Assembly: GCA_032717465.1 (NCBI GenBank)
Contig: CM064632.1
Coordinates: 26,487,933 to 26,551,932, forward strand
DNA: 64,000 bases
Direction: 5' to 3'
Source of the DNA: Coenobita brevimanus
Taxonomy: Eukaryota > Arthropoda > Malacostraca > Decapoda > Coenobitidae
The translations under genes were made by a program, and so were the position numbers. The notes under the pieces were generated by a model, which was not told where the DNA came from, ran no database searches, and saw only the letters and a program-made list of their open reading frames with translations. This document shows positions 1 to 11,970 of the stretch, piece after piece; position 1 is the stretch's first letter; each line of letters starts with the position of its first letter.

Positions 1-36
1 TTTACAAAACCATAATCCTCCTTAATCCATTGACTT

Positions 37-41
37 TATTA

Positions 42-78
<37 letters not shown>

Positions 79-163
79 CATTATTATTATTATTAGTAGT
101 AGTAGTAGTAGTCGTAGTAGTAGTATTGCTTTTGTTGTTATTGTTATTATTATTATTATTATT
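37..163. repeat. Compound trinucleotide microsatellite (ATT/AGT)
   Basis: Runs of ATT change to AGT and then back to ATT. The array directly precedes a 5'-truncated LINE fragment, so it may mark an insertion site or have expanded from one. Confidence 0.95.
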
Positions 164-164
164 A

Positions 165-781
165 CGGAGAATGTGAGTGCATTCAAGTACTTGGGTAGTG
201 TGATGAGTAAGGATGGAACTTTGGGGGATGAAGTACGTGAAAGGGTACAGCAGGGAAGGAAGGTTGTTGGTTCACTGAAAGCAGTGATGAGAAATAGGGA
301 GGTGAGTATGGAAGTTAAGAAGTCACTGCATGATAGTACTGTGATCCCTACCCTGACGTATGGAAGCGAGGCGTGGACCTTGCAAGAGGGGAACAAATCA
401 AGGGTGAGAGCAGTGGAAATGAGTTACTTGAGAGGAGCATGTGGAGTGACATGGAGGGACAGGTTGACGAATGAAGAAGTAAAGGAACGTTGTGGGGTGG
501 ATGTGGATGTGGTTGAGAAGATTAGGAGAAATACACTGAGGTGGTTTGGACATGTGGAGAGAATGGAGAATGAAAGACTGACTAAGAGGGTATATGTAGG
601 TGAGGTGGAGGGAGGGAGAGGGAGGGGTAGATCGAGGATGAGGTGAAGGGATGGAGTTGAGAGGTATATGAGGGGGGGGGTGAGATGGGGGGAGGGTAGT
701 CAAATTGTGGGTGACAGCGACTTCGAGGCGTTTTGTCTGCGGCCACCATTTGCGGGATTAGGGCGTCGGGCTATAGATAGA
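165..781 (+). mobile_element. RTE-type LINE, 3' end of reverse transcriptase ORF (fragment)
   Basis: This is the C-terminal part of a non-LTR retrotransposon polyprotein, downstream of the catalytic RT motifs. Visible landmarks in one frame are YLGSVMSKDG, LTYGSEAWTL and RRNTLRWFGHVERM, the usual thumb and C-terminal signature of RTE-like LINEs. An in-frame TGA at 644-646 sits where tryptophan is expected, and the frame then continues through DGVERYM and IVGDSD to about 780, where it runs into an (ATT)n array that probably grew from the 3' tail. The 5' side is truncated: no FADD box or endonuclease is present. Codon style and motifs resemble the RTE-type LINE at 61-64 kb on the same strand, but the two pieces do not overlap, so family identity cannot be tested here. 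It is a dead fragment. Confidence 0.85.
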
Positions 782-799
782 TTATTATTATTATTATTA

Positions 800-878
<79 letters not shown>

Positions 879-943
879 TATTATTATTATTATTATTATT
901 ATTTATTATTAATAGTATTATTATTATTATTATTACTTCTGCA
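782..943. repeat. (ATT)n microsatellite
   Basis: About 160 bp of TTA/ATT units with scattered single-base breaks, directly after the 3' end of the RTE LINE fragment. Tail-derived expansion is likely. Confidence 0.95.
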
Positions 944-2077
<1,134 letters not shown>

Positions 2078-2189
2078 GCTGAAGGATAGATTGACATACT
2101 GGTAGACAAAAACATGTTGAGATGAAAAACATGATGAGAGAGAATAAACTTGTAGGAGTAATATCCATGCTCGTGTAACTACAGGGCCA

Positions 2190-2987
2190 GGGGTAGGAAA
2201 AGAGAAAATTGATGAAAATGGGATGGAATGAGGGAGAGAGGATGGATTGGGCGAGTGGAAGAGAAGGGAAAGAGGATAGTGAAGGGAAGAGAAGGGAAAT
2301 AGAGAAAGATAAATGAAAAGAGTGAGTGAAAAAGACAAGGAATGGGGAAAGAGAAAGAGGAGTGTCAGGAGATTTTGAAAAGAAAGAAAGAAAAATACAG
2401 AAATTCTAAGTGGAAGAGAAGTGGAAGTGGATAGGAACGGGAAGGGAAAGGAAGGGAAATACTGAAAGGGAAAAGAAAGAGGAAAAGTGAAAGAAGTGGA
2501 AGAGAGAGGAGGGAGAGGAAAGGGGAAAGGGAAGAGGAGGGTAAGGGGAAAAGTGAAAAGAAGGTAAGGGACAAAGGAAGAGGAAGGAAACGGGGAATGT
2601 GAAAAGAAGAAAGGGAAGAAGAATGGAAAAGGGAAAAGTGAAGAGGAGGGAAGGACAAAGGGAAGAGGAGGGAAAGGGGAAGCGTGAATGGAAAAAGGAA
2701 AAGGAAAAAAGAAAGAGGATAAGTGAAAAGGAGGGAAGGGAAGAGAAGGGGGATAGGGAAAAGGGGATAGGGAAGGGAAAGAGGGAAGAGTAAGGGGAAC
2801 AAGGAAGAGAAAGGGAAAGATAGAAGGAAACGATGTGGAAGGGGAGAGAGAAGAGAAATAAAAAGAAAAGGTTAGAGAGGAATCAAGACAGAGGAAGAGA
2901 AGGGAAAAGAAAAATGAGAATATCAGACGTGACAGGAATATGACCAATAAGTCTTCTAATTAGCGATGATGCTAGGTGACATTATGA

Positions 2988-3021
<34 letters not shown>

Positions 3022-4150
3022 TCAGGAATCTCATCAGGGAGGAAGTTTAATTACAATGATGCTAGTGGAAATCATTGGAGATTCGTCCCTTCCGGTGTGT
3101 CCTGCCCAACTGAAAACAAACACCAGAAAAAGCGGAAAAAATGTGAAGGAGTGAAGGAAAAATGGAGAAAATGAGATAAAAGTGAAAATTTTGGGACCGG
3201 GAAAAATTAAGGGATAAAGGGGAAAACGGGAAAAGTGGAAAAATGACTAGGGAGGAATTGAGGAGTACAAAGGAGTACAAAGGAATGCAAAAGCAACAAA
3301 CCTGGTGGTCCTTTCGTGGCTGTTTGTTCTAGGGAAGGTTATAACTAACATAAACTAATCTGTCAGCTAAAGACAAGTATAGAAAAGCAGGAAGACTTCC
3401 CCCCACTCATCCACCTGACCTTCCAGCACAAGTCAGCAGGAAATCGTGAGGAGGACTACCGTGCAGCATAGAAAAACGGTCATGGAAATTTCGTAGGAAA
3501 GAGGGAAAGGAAATCTTAGTGTACGGTATCTACCTGAAAAGCCAGCAACATTAAGTTAATATTTATCGATGTTGTTTTGCCTGTTTTATCATATGGGTTC
3601 TGAAAAAGGAGAAAAAAATAAGTTTATGTATATAGAAATGTATTATTCATGAGTGAACATACTAACCTTGGGGTTAGAAGACAGATACTAATCCAAGCGT
3701 CCTTTAAAAGTTAGTAATACAGCACAGTTTACTACATTGAAAGGCAATAGAGAGGGGAAGAAAGAAATAGTAAATTATAAGAAAAAAGAGAAAATTATAC
3801 TGATAGGGGTAAGGGGAGAAGGGATGAAACAGAAAAAAATGGAAAAGAAAAGAAAGACTAAAGACAGGTGGAGGGAATGAGGGAAGAAGGAAAAATAGGG
3901 AAAGAAACAGGGTGACAATTACCAGTGATGGTAAGATCTGTGCGGGAAAATTCGGGAATGAAGGAAAACAGGAAAAATATTGAACAACAAATTGATTAAA
4001 CTTTGGGACTGAAGGGAAATGCAAGAGAGACTGGAGGACGAAAAAAAAGGGGGGAGGGAGTGAAGTCAGATGGGAAATTTTTGTGTGGAAAATTAATGGA
4101 CGAAGGAAATATGAGAAGATTGCAGGGAAAGTTGAGATAATGGAGGGAAA
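2190..4150. other. Purine-rich (+) strand tract with anonymous DNA
   Basis: 2200-2940 is almost entirely A and G in GGAAGAG/GGGAAAG variants, with a short GA run at 2988-3018. The bias weakens from 3100 to 4150. The long minus-strand Ser/Phe/Leu/Pro open frame here follows from the composition and is not a gene. Confidence 0.75.
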
Positions 4151-4267
4151 TGACTTTTTTTATTTTTTATTTTTTTTATTTTATGCGAGGAAGAAGGAAC
4201 CAAAGGCCATGAGCCCGCAGTAACAGTTCCCTCCAAGAGAAAAACAAAATACAATAGAGAGCCAAAT

Positions 4268-4684
4268 TCAAGATCCGATCATTTTGAGATGCCTGGACAC
4301 ACTGCGTTTGAAAGACTGGAGATCATAGGCAGCAGGAAATACAGACAGAGGGAGACAGTTCCAGAGCTGACCTGTTGCATAAATGAAAGACTGGGAGTAA
4401 CGGTTAACTCTTGCATTAGAGAGTTGGACAGAAATGGGATGAGAGTTTGCTGCCAGACGGGTGCTACGCGCCCGTCGTAGAGGTGGAGGAATGCAAGCAG
4501 ACAGTTCAGAGGAGCAGTGACCATTAAAGTGGCGATAGAAAAGAGATAAAGATGCAACAGAGCGGCGAAGAGACAGACGTTGAAGGGAGTCAGTAAGAGG
4601 AGGAGAGTTAATGAGACGAAAAGCCTTTGACTCCACCCTATTGAGAAGAGCTGTATGTGGGGAGCCTCCCCACACATGAGAGTT
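4268..4684 (-). pseudogene. LINE-C polyprotein C-terminal domain
   Basis: Continuation of the RT frame after the TAA. It reads SHVWGGSPHTALL, then ESKAFRLINSPP, SVASLSLFYRHF and a conserved QLWNCLPLSVFP block, matching the C-terminal region of the LINE-B copies (NKAVRIINN, VASLALFYRYF). The frame closes at 4268 just before the untranslated 3' region. It has no known catalytic role; this region is conserved in the group. Confidence 0.82.
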
Positions 4685-6340
4685 TTACTCCACACAGGGG
4701 CGGATAAAACCCCTGTATAGAGTCAATAATTGTGCAGGGGTAAAGAAAGAGTGGAGTCGGCTTAGCACACCCAATCTCTTGGAAGCAGATTTTACAAGAG
4801 ATGTAATATGATTTTTCCAAGATAAGTCCCGAGTAAATGAAACCCCAAGCATGTTCAAGGATGATGCAGGATTAAGCTGAATATTATTAAACATTAGTGG
4901 GTATACCTGTGGAAGATTTTGTCGGGTTGATAGGTGTAAGAACTGAGTCTTAGGTGCATTAAAGACAACCATATTATTTTTACCCCAGTCAGAGATATGA
5001 GCCAAGTCAGACATTAGGTGTGCCAAAGCCTCATCCCTTGTTTGTTGAAGTAACTGTTGAGATGGGCGTTGCGGGAACCGAATGGAAAGGTGAAGGGTGG
5101 AGTCATCAGCGTATGAGTGGATAGGGTTAGATGTACAGCTTAGAAGATCATTGATGAATAACAGGGAGAGAGTTGGTGATAGGACAGAGCCCTGAGGAAC
5201 ACCACTGTTGATAGATCTAGGAGAAGAACGATGGCCGTCTACAACAGCGGCTATAGAACGACCAGAAAGGAAACTAGCGATGAAGGCACAGATAGAAGGA
5301 TAGAAACCGTAGGAGGGCAGTTTGGAAATTAAAGATTTATGCCAGACTCGATCGAAAGCCTTTGAGATGTCAAGTGTAATGGCAAAGCTTTCGCCAAAGT
5401 CCCGAAAGGAGGATGACCAGGAGTCTGAAAGGTAGGTGAGAAGATCGCCAGTGGAGCGTCCCTGAGGGAACCCATACTGACGATCGGAAAGAAGGTTGTG
5501 ATAGGAAAGATGCCTTAAAATTTTTCTATTAAGAATTGACTCGAAAACTTTTGAAATACAGGACGTTAAAGCAATTGGACGATAGTTGGAGGGTTGGGAG
5601 TGGTCACCCTTCTTTGGGACTGGCTGAATGAGAGTAAACTTCCAGCAAGAAGGAAAGGTACAAGTTGACAGACAAAGGCGAAAGAGTTTGCCTAGGCAGG
5701 GTGTAAGCACAGAAGCACAGTTCTTGAGAACAACAGGAGGGACCCCATCAGGCCCATATGCCTTGTTAGTACTGAGGCCAGTGATGGCAGAAAATACATC
5801 AACTGAAGAAATTTTAATGTCAACCATGAGGAAGTCAGAGGGGGGAAGTGATGGAGGAACAGTACCGGAATCGTCTAAGGTGGAATTGGAGGAGAAAGTC
5901 TGTGCGAAGAGATCTGCTTTATCAGTAGAAGAAATAGCTACAGAACCATCAGAGTAGAAAAGAGGAGGGAAGGATGATGAGGTAAAGTTGTTAGAAAGAT
6001 TTTTGGCAAGGTGCCAGAAGGAGCGGGAAGAATTCGAGTTGGAGAGTTGAGAGCATTTAGTATGGATGAAATTATTTTTAGTAGAGCGAAGAACAGACTT
6101 AGCACGATTCCGGGCAGAAACGTAAAGACGATGTGATTCAGGGGTGGGTTGGCTCCGGTACCTTTTGTAGGCCTTCTCCTTGTTGCGGACAGCATTAGAA
6201 CAAGCGTGATTAAACCAAGGCTTTCTTGCGTTAGTCAAAGGATATGAAAAAGGAATGTATGCTTCCATGCCCGAGAGAATAACCTCTGTAATGCGCAAGG
6301 CACACTCAGATGGCTCACGTCCATGGAAGCAATAATCATT
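4685..6340 (-). pseudogene. LINE-C reverse transcriptase domain
   Basis: This is the catalytic reverse transcriptase of the same polyprotein. In the 537-residue frame starting at 6298 the motifs appear in order: NYRPIALTS (about 238-246), TLDISKAFDRVWH with the first catalytic Asp (308-320), NSGVPQGSVLSP (364-375) and HSYADDSTLH with the YADD box (394-403). The N-terminal linker from 6340 to 6298 is also open in this frame. A TAA at 4685-4687, replacing an apparent Tyr codon, ends the frame, and the C-terminal part continues in frame below. The length and order fit the Jockey/CR1 group; I cannot place it at clade level by eye. Confidence 0.88.
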
Positions 6341-7312
6341 CTAGGGAAAATCAAAGAAGTACTGCCTGAGGGCCTCCCAGTCCGCGGCTCCAAAATGCCA
6401 CAGACGATGCTTCCCTGGAGGGTCCACAGGCCGTACCGGAGTGATAGGACGGGTTAAGGTAATGAGGTTGTGATCGGAGGAGCCCAACGGAGAGAAAAGA
6501 TTAACAGAGTAAGCAGAAGGATTAGTTGTGAGGAAGAGGTCAGGTATGTTGGAGCTCTCTCCAAGGCGGTCAGGGATACGGGTAGGGTGCTGTACAAGCT
6601 GCTCTAGGTCATTAAGGATAGAAAAGATGTAGGCTTGTTCACCAGGTGGATCCGTGAAAGGAGAGGAGAGCCAAAGGTGGTGGTGAACATTGAAATCTCC
6701 AAGAATGGAGATTTCAGAGAGAGGAGAAATGGACAGAATGTGTTCCATCGTAGAAGTAAGATAGTCGAAGAATTTTTGATAGTTAGTAGAATTAGGGGAT
6801 AAGTAAACAGCACAGATATATTTAGTCAGAGAATGACTGGAAAGCCGAAGCCAGAGTGTGGAGAATTCAGAAGAATCAAGTTCAGGAACACGAGAGCAAG
6901 ATAAGTCGTTGCATATGTATACACAACAGCCACCTTTGGCTTTGAAATGAGTATAGAGAAAGTAGGAGGATACAGAAAAGGGTTTGCTGTCAGTTGCCTC
7001 AGACAGCTGAGTCTCTGTTAGAAAAAGAAGGTGAGGTTTAGAGGAGGAGAGGTGGTGCTCAACAGAGCGAAAGTTAGATGAAAGGCCGCGAATGTTGCAG
7101 AAATGAAGAAGAAGAGAGTCAGACAGTGGTTCCAGGCACCTCGAGTCGTCACCGGGAGAGGGGCAGATGGCGGTGGCATTTATGGTCCCCCCCCCCCTGG
7201 GGACTCCGAGGCTTGGTGAATCGACTCCATTATGGTGAATTTTGAATAGGAAGTGTAGTGTGTACTGTGCATGTAGTTTGGTGTAGATAGAGAAATTTGT
7301 ACTGGAGAGCAT
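6341..7312 (-). pseudogene. LINE-C apurinic/apyrimidinic-type endonuclease region
   Basis: This is the N-terminal endonuclease of the LINE polyprotein, which nicks target DNA to prime reverse transcription. The 323-residue frame shows the exonuclease-endonuclease-phosphatase landmarks in order: CNIRGLSS near residue 72, LTETQLS with the metal-binding Glu near 100, ILGDFNVH at 204-210 and GSSDHNLI at 278-284. A TAG stop at 6341-6343 separates it from the RT in the same frame, so the ancestral protein was continuous. The first methionine is only nominal; the conserved domain begins near residue 66 and upstream residues may be untranslated leader. No separate gag-like ORF1 was recognised upstream. 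A recent single-base nonsense change is the simplest explanation of the stop. Confidence 0.85.
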
Positions 7313-8237
7313 GCTGGCCTACTCTCTGTAACTGAGACACTGAAAAAGTTCAGCAAAGGGGGATGGTCAGGAACTAGTCCTGAGGGCTGATGAAACGGGA
7401 GCTCCAGCACTCCATGTCATCAGCTTTCCATCCACCTCGGGAGTACTGCCCTGCTCGACTGGTGCTACAGTCTACTCCACTGAGGACATATGGACAAGAA
7501 AATTGCGAAAGCACTGTGAACAGGGAAGAAAAGGGAGAAGTTGATGACAAAAGGGAAAAAATAACAAGAGGAAGTGGATAGACGAAGGAAAAATACAAAG
7601 ATTATGGTGGCAAGATTAAAAAAAAAAAAAAAAAAAAAAAAAATGATAATAGGGGCTAAATTGTAAAAAACTTAGGAAAAGTTAATGGCAAAAAGAGTCA
7701 AACTTCCTTCAGTCCCTTCCTCACATCTTTCACCTCTCATTTCGATTTGATAATTCTCTCAAACTTTCTTCTTCATTGTTGTTATATCCAGCCCTCTTTC
7801 ATTCCATACGTGTTTCTAAATACTTCTAACATCCGTTTAACGTAAGGTCCTCTTTTCCCTTCTTTTTTTTTTTCTTTCCTCCTCCTCTTCCTCCTCTCTT
7901 CCTCTCCTCTTCCTTTCCTAATAATTCCCTCATCCTACTCTCTTCTTCCTGTCTTTTTCTCTTCCTCCTTTCTTCTTTTTCTCTTTTCCTTTCTTTCTGC
8001 CTTCTTCCTTCTTCCCATTACCATCTTACCTTTTTCTTTCTTCAGTCATTCCCTTCCCACTCTTCTCCCCTTTCTTCTTTCTCCTCCTCAAGTTTGCCCC
8101 TATTGTTCCTGTGTTTCGCGAGGGAGTTTTCATACCCTGTGTCCTTCCCCTCAGATCTCCCCTCACCCCAACCTAACATATATGGATGTGTACATTCATA
8201 CCAGCATACGTACATATACCTACATACATACGCATTC

Positions 8238-8239
<2 letters not shown>

Positions 8240-8272
<33 letters not shown>
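8240..8272. repeat. (CA)n microsatellite
   Basis: Uninterrupted AC dinucleotides in a pyrimidine-rich region. Confidence 0.95.
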
Positions 8273-8274
<2 letters not shown>

Positions 8275-9049
8275 TAATCTCTCCTGTTTGACATCTCCGT
8301 CCCTTCTTCACTCTCTCTCTCTCTCTGAGGCCTGTATATTTTTCTTTTTGTCCTCCAACTTCACTTCCGTCTTATCTTCTCTCTTTCTCTCCCATCATTT
8401 CCAAGTTTCATCTCTCTAAGACTCTTCTTCTCGTCTCGTCTCGTCTCCTCACTTGTATATCCAACTCAGTCCTTCCTACATCTCATATACCTACCCCGAC
8501 TCTCCTTTTTAATTCTCTCCTCTCCTCTCCTCTCCTCTCCGTATTCATTTCTGCTTCCCCACATCCTCTCAGTGCTCACCATTATGTCTTCTCCTTCCTC
8601 CGGCCTTTCTCATTTATCTCTACACTTCATTTGCCTCTCGTGTTCTTGTGTTTTCTTCTGCCTCCTATCTCTCTTCCGTCCCATCCTCTCCTCTTATTCT
8701 CTTTTGCCCACTCTTATTCATCTTTGATTTCCCATTTCCCCCCATTTTTTCTTTCTGCTTCTCTTCTTCTCTCATAACTCTTTCCTCCCTCTCTTTGCTA
8801 CTTTTCCGTTGCTCTCTTTTCCATCCCTCCTGACCCCCTCCCGGAGCATCAGACTGAAAAGCACAGTTCTCGACCTAATTATGTCAGCCACTGCATTAAC
8901 CCCCCTCCCCCCCCCTCTCTCTCTCTCTCTTGGCTTTTTCGTCTTTCACATATACCATACTGTGTATATAACATTCTGTATATGAGTTAGTTATGTTATT
9001 GTATATGTAGTTAAATGACTAAAAACACGCTTTATGTATTCATACTTTG

Positions 9050-9390
9050 CCAAACAGTCATCACAGTCATCACCATTGCCATCACTATCAGCACCTGAGC
9101 CATTAACGTTACCACTGTCATCATTATCGCCATTTTGACCATCACTGTCATCACCATCATTACCATCACCATAGCCATCAACACCATCTGTCATCACCAT
9201 CATCATCATCACTTTCACCACCAGCATTATCACTAATTACCATCGCCTTCATAGCTATCACCATCATCACCATTACCATCACTATTATCTATCACCATCA
9301 TTACCATGACCATTTCCGTCATCACCTTCATCTGTCACCATCATCTATCGTCATCACCATCATAGCCATCAACACCATCTGTCATCTCCA
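9050..9390. repeat. Degenerate CAT/CAC/ATC trinucleotide region
   Basis: Imperfect CATCAC, CATTAC and CAC units with frequent substitutions, giving an Asp/Gly-rich spurious frame on the minus strand. Confidence 0.85.
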
Positions 9391-9566
9391 TCTCCAAAAA
9401 CAGTCCCAGCCTTAATCTGGTACTGACTCCCTCACTTTAATGACACAGTTTCCATTTCGTTATGGTTACCTCCTGGCGATTCTATTTCACCGTGAGGAAA
9501 ACTCTTGCACGGAGGGGGATGGAAACAGTCCCCATGAAGCTGCCCCACCATGAAGGGTGTCTCCAA

Positions 9567-9736
9567 GGCCCGTATTCTCGTCGGTTAAGGAAGCTCCCAA
9601 ACACCTCTTCCTAAGCGATTTCTTTTGCTCTGTCCCTTAAATCATTCCAATACCATAATTTTCAACATAAATAACAAAAAAATTGATATTGACCCGCTGC
9701 ATCCAAAAATAAATTGCTAAGGCAGGATTACCGACT
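9567..9736 (+). mobile_element. MITE-A copy 1
   Basis: The left terminal repeat is near consensus (CCCGTATTCTCGTCGGTTAA, then CACCTCTTCCTAAGCGATT). The interior AACATAAATAACA is shared with copies 2 and 3. The right end is eroded (AAATTGCTAAGG...ACCGAC). Confidence 0.8.
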
Positions 9737-9896
9737 TAATGCACAGTTAGCCTCTTCAGTTCGATTTTTGTTTTGCTTAATGTTGTCAATTTTAGACGGC
9801 TTGATTCAGTTTAGATTAATTGCAGTGAGGGGATCAGTGAAGGATGTTTTTAACCCGTCCTGGTAAATAAAAATTTCCCTTGACGGGAGTAGAATT

Positions 9897-9900
<4 letters not shown>

Positions 9901-9962
<62 letters not shown>
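9901..9962. repeat. (GA)n microsatellite, 62 bp
   Basis: Perfect GA repeat. Confidence 0.98.
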
Positions 9963-9964
<2 letters not shown>

Positions 9965-10214
9965 CTCGTGAATCTGCCCACTCAGTCAATCAAACATCCT
10001 GTAAATCTTTGAAATCCAGGCTCCCAGAATGTGAAAAATAAGTAGTCATCCATCCATCATCCATTCTCTTACTGCGTTTTATTATTTATTCGTTTTTTTG
10101 TATTTGTTTATTTCAGGATAGTAGTGGCTTAGTGCTAGTCTGTTCAGACACTTACAGTGAGGGTGACCAGTCGTTCTTCCAGGGGCGGTGTTATGTAAGC
10201 AGTGAACCCGAACT

Positions 10215-10428
10215 GTAGTTCATTCGCATTAACATCGCCCAGATTTTCGCCCTTTAGCATCCTATTTCACTTAGTTCATTGACAGAGTAAGACGATGCTA
10301 GGACTGCATTTTTTCCATAGCACTTTTTCGTGACTAGCATCATATTCTAGTGTTAATCTGATGTTACAGCTCAGATTGTACGATGGAGGGATGGTAATTT
10401 TAGGCCAAGTTAAAGTGAACAGTGTATA
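10215..10428 (+). mobile_element. MITE-B copy 1
   Basis: The internal core CATAGCACTTTTTCGTGACT and right end GGTAATTTTAGGCCAAGTTA followed by AAGTGAACAGTGTATA match other MITE-B copies. The left end (GCCCAGATTTTCGCCC) is diverged. Confidence 0.78.
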
Positions 10429-10453
10429 CGCTTCCGATTGATGCGTACTTCGA

Positions 10454-10977
10454 GGGCCATAAGAGGCTTCGTAGCGTCTTATCCTCAGCGATTTATTACC
10501 TCCGCCAACGAAGTTGGAGAAGGTTATGAATTCACCTGTTTGTTTATTTGATTGTCCTCATGATATATCCAAAAGTTTTCAGTGAATTTCAATGAAATTT
10601 TGTTGAAGGGTGGGCCATGGGCCAAGAAAGAATTAATTTTCGGACGGATTCGGATCCGGATCCTATGTATCCCGCACAATATCTCCAAACTTTCTTAGTG
10701 AATTCAATATAATTTTGTGGAAGAATGGGCCATGGATCAAAGAACAATTTGATAAATTTTGTGGCAGCTCCAGATCATATGTATTCCACACAATATCTCC
10801 ACGGATTCGGAGCAGGATCCGTTTTAATGACAGTGGCATCGGCGGAGGTATGTGCTGTCAGAGTGCTTTCTAGTTTATTACTGCAACAGTAACATACAAG
10901 ATTATATTGAGGTGTATTGATTAAACCGCCATGAAAGATGTGCTACGAACTCCGCAGTGTCGATTAAAGTACAACCC
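10454..10977. mobile_element. MITE-A copy 9, split by a nested element
   Basis: The left end (GAGGCTTCGTAGCG, TCAGCGATTTATTA) at 10454-10498 and right end (GTGCTACGAACTCCGCAG...AAAGTACAACCC) at about 10930-10977 pair like those of copy 8. About 375 bp of unrelated sequence separates them. Confidence 0.7.
10499..10873 (+). mobile_element. CCTCCGCC-ended dispersed element, nested in MITE-A
   Basis: It begins CCTCCGCCAACGAAGTTGG and ends near GGCGGAGGTATGTGC...GAGTGCTTTCTAG, so the ends are short inverted repeats. The interior holds two related units, each with a GGGCCATGG motif and GGATCCGGATCC-like boxes. I recall similar sequence as a widespread repeat in aquatic invertebrates, but I cannot verify that here. 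No coding capacity. Confidence 0.65.
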
Positions 10978-11038
10978 TCAGACCCATGAGTGCCACATCG
11001 GTTGGCATGCCTTAACCCACTAGACCACCAGGGCCGTT
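10978..11038 (-). repeat. tRNA-derived SINE head (fragment)
   Basis: On the minus strand it reads CCTGGTGGTCTAGTGGGTTA, resembling a tRNA A box, followed by GATGTGGCACTCATGGG. A matching copy lies at 32320-32395. The second promoter box is degraded. Confidence 0.55.
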
Positions 11039-11260
11039 TTTTTTTTTCATCGGTTAATTAAGGAAATTCCTTAAGACCTTTTCCTAAGAGATTAATTTGA
11101 TTATTACACCTTATTGTCCTCTTCTGTTACATAGATCGTGCCAGTATAATAACACTTTGCATAAATAACATACAAAAAGATAAGAATCAGTTATACCCAA
11201 AATTAAATCGCTAAAGAAGAGGTGTTCGGGAGATTCCCAAACCGACGATATTAGCAGCCC
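11031..11260 (+). mobile_element. MITE-A copy 2
   Basis: Left end TCGGTTAATTAAGGAAATTCC; interior ACACCTTATTGTCCTCTTCTG; right end ATCGCTAAAGAAGAGGTGTT, GGGAGATTCCCAAACCGACG. The two ends are reverse complements with several mismatches. Confidence 0.8.
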
Positions 11261-11284
11261 ACGTGTCCACTTGTTGGTTTTGTG

Positions 11285-11970
11285 GTTACCATCCAACGCA
11301 GTAAATAATTTCATGGGTTACAGAGAACCAAATAGCTCGTCTTTCAGATCACTTGCTAAAACCGACTCAAAGAAACTTGGATTATTGTACAGAGTCTGCA
11401 ACTTCTTCGCCGATGAGCAGTTAGCTATAATTTATAAGAGTCATGTGCGCTCTCAGCTTGAATATTGCACACCCTTGTGGAATGGTTGTGGAGAGGTTGC
11501 ATTAAGACAACTGGACAAAATTCAGAATAAAGCTGTTAGAATCATTAACAACCCTGCCATTACATATAAACTACCTCCCCTGCAAGTAAGAAGGAATGTT
11601 GCCTCCCTTGCATTATTTTACAGATATTTTTTTGGCAAATGCTCAGACGAAGTTGCGTCCATGGTGCCACCTCTCCATGCCTTCCCTCGTGCTACACCGG
11701 CATCTGGTAGCGCTCATGACTGGAGTGTCACTCAACCATATTGCAGAACTTCTGCCTAACAGAATTCTTTCATTCCCCGAACTGCATCTCTCTGGAACTC
11801 GCTTCCCCAGAGTTGTTTTCCTCCAAATTTCAACCCACAACTGTTCAAGTCTAACTGTTACAGATATTTTATGAACAGAGGACACCAGTAATCTGGTGTA
11901 TAGATTATTATTATTTTTTTGCTCATTTGTTTTTCCTTCCTCCGTTCTGTTATTTATAAAAAAAAAAAAA
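11285..11970 (+). mobile_element. Jockey-like LINE 3' end (LINE-B copy 1)
   Basis: This is the C-terminal part of a Jockey-type reverse transcriptase ORF without its catalytic core. The frame to 11759 shows KKLGLLYRVCNFFADEQLA, RSQLEYCTPLWNGCG, DKIQNKAVRIINN and RNVASLALFYRYFFGKCSD. After a frameshift near 11757 it continues as NSFIPRTASLWNSLPQ and ends at NRGHQ with a stop near 11891. A 3' untranslated stretch and an A-run (11958-11970) follow. The copy at 57.9-59.1 kb is the same family; the two align at DNA level through the stop codon and into the 3' untranslated region. It begins right after MITE-A copy 2 and is 5'-truncated. Confidence 0.87.

Larger units (their letters stand above)
4152..7410 (-). 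mobile_element. Jockey/CR1-group LINE (LINE-C), nearly complete, minus strand
   Basis: A single minus-strand frame carries endonuclease then reverse transcriptase from 7312 to 4268. The 3' end is an A-rich tail of ATAAAAAAA-like units, seen on the plus strand as T-rich 4152-4183. The 5' boundary was not fixed; a GC-rich poly-C stretch at 7188-7198 lies near the start of the endonuclease frame. No target-site duplication was identified. The copy retains frame over 3 kb, with two in-frame stops at 6341-6343 and 4685-4687. RT motifs resemble those of the LINE-B fragments at 11.3 kb and 58 kb, suggesting one clade. Confidence 0.88.
7411..9566. other. Pyrimidine-rich DNA with simple repeats, no gene
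   Basis: A poly-A run lies at 7618-7643, C/T-rich DNA at 7690-8880 (including TCTCC units at 8516-8540), (AC)n at 8240-8272, and a degenerate CAT/CAC region at 9050-9390. No coding or RNA gene is recognised. Confidence 0.75.

Noticed and set aside
5628..5957. 109-codon plus-strand frame
   Set aside because: Antisense shadow of the LINE-C reverse transcriptase.
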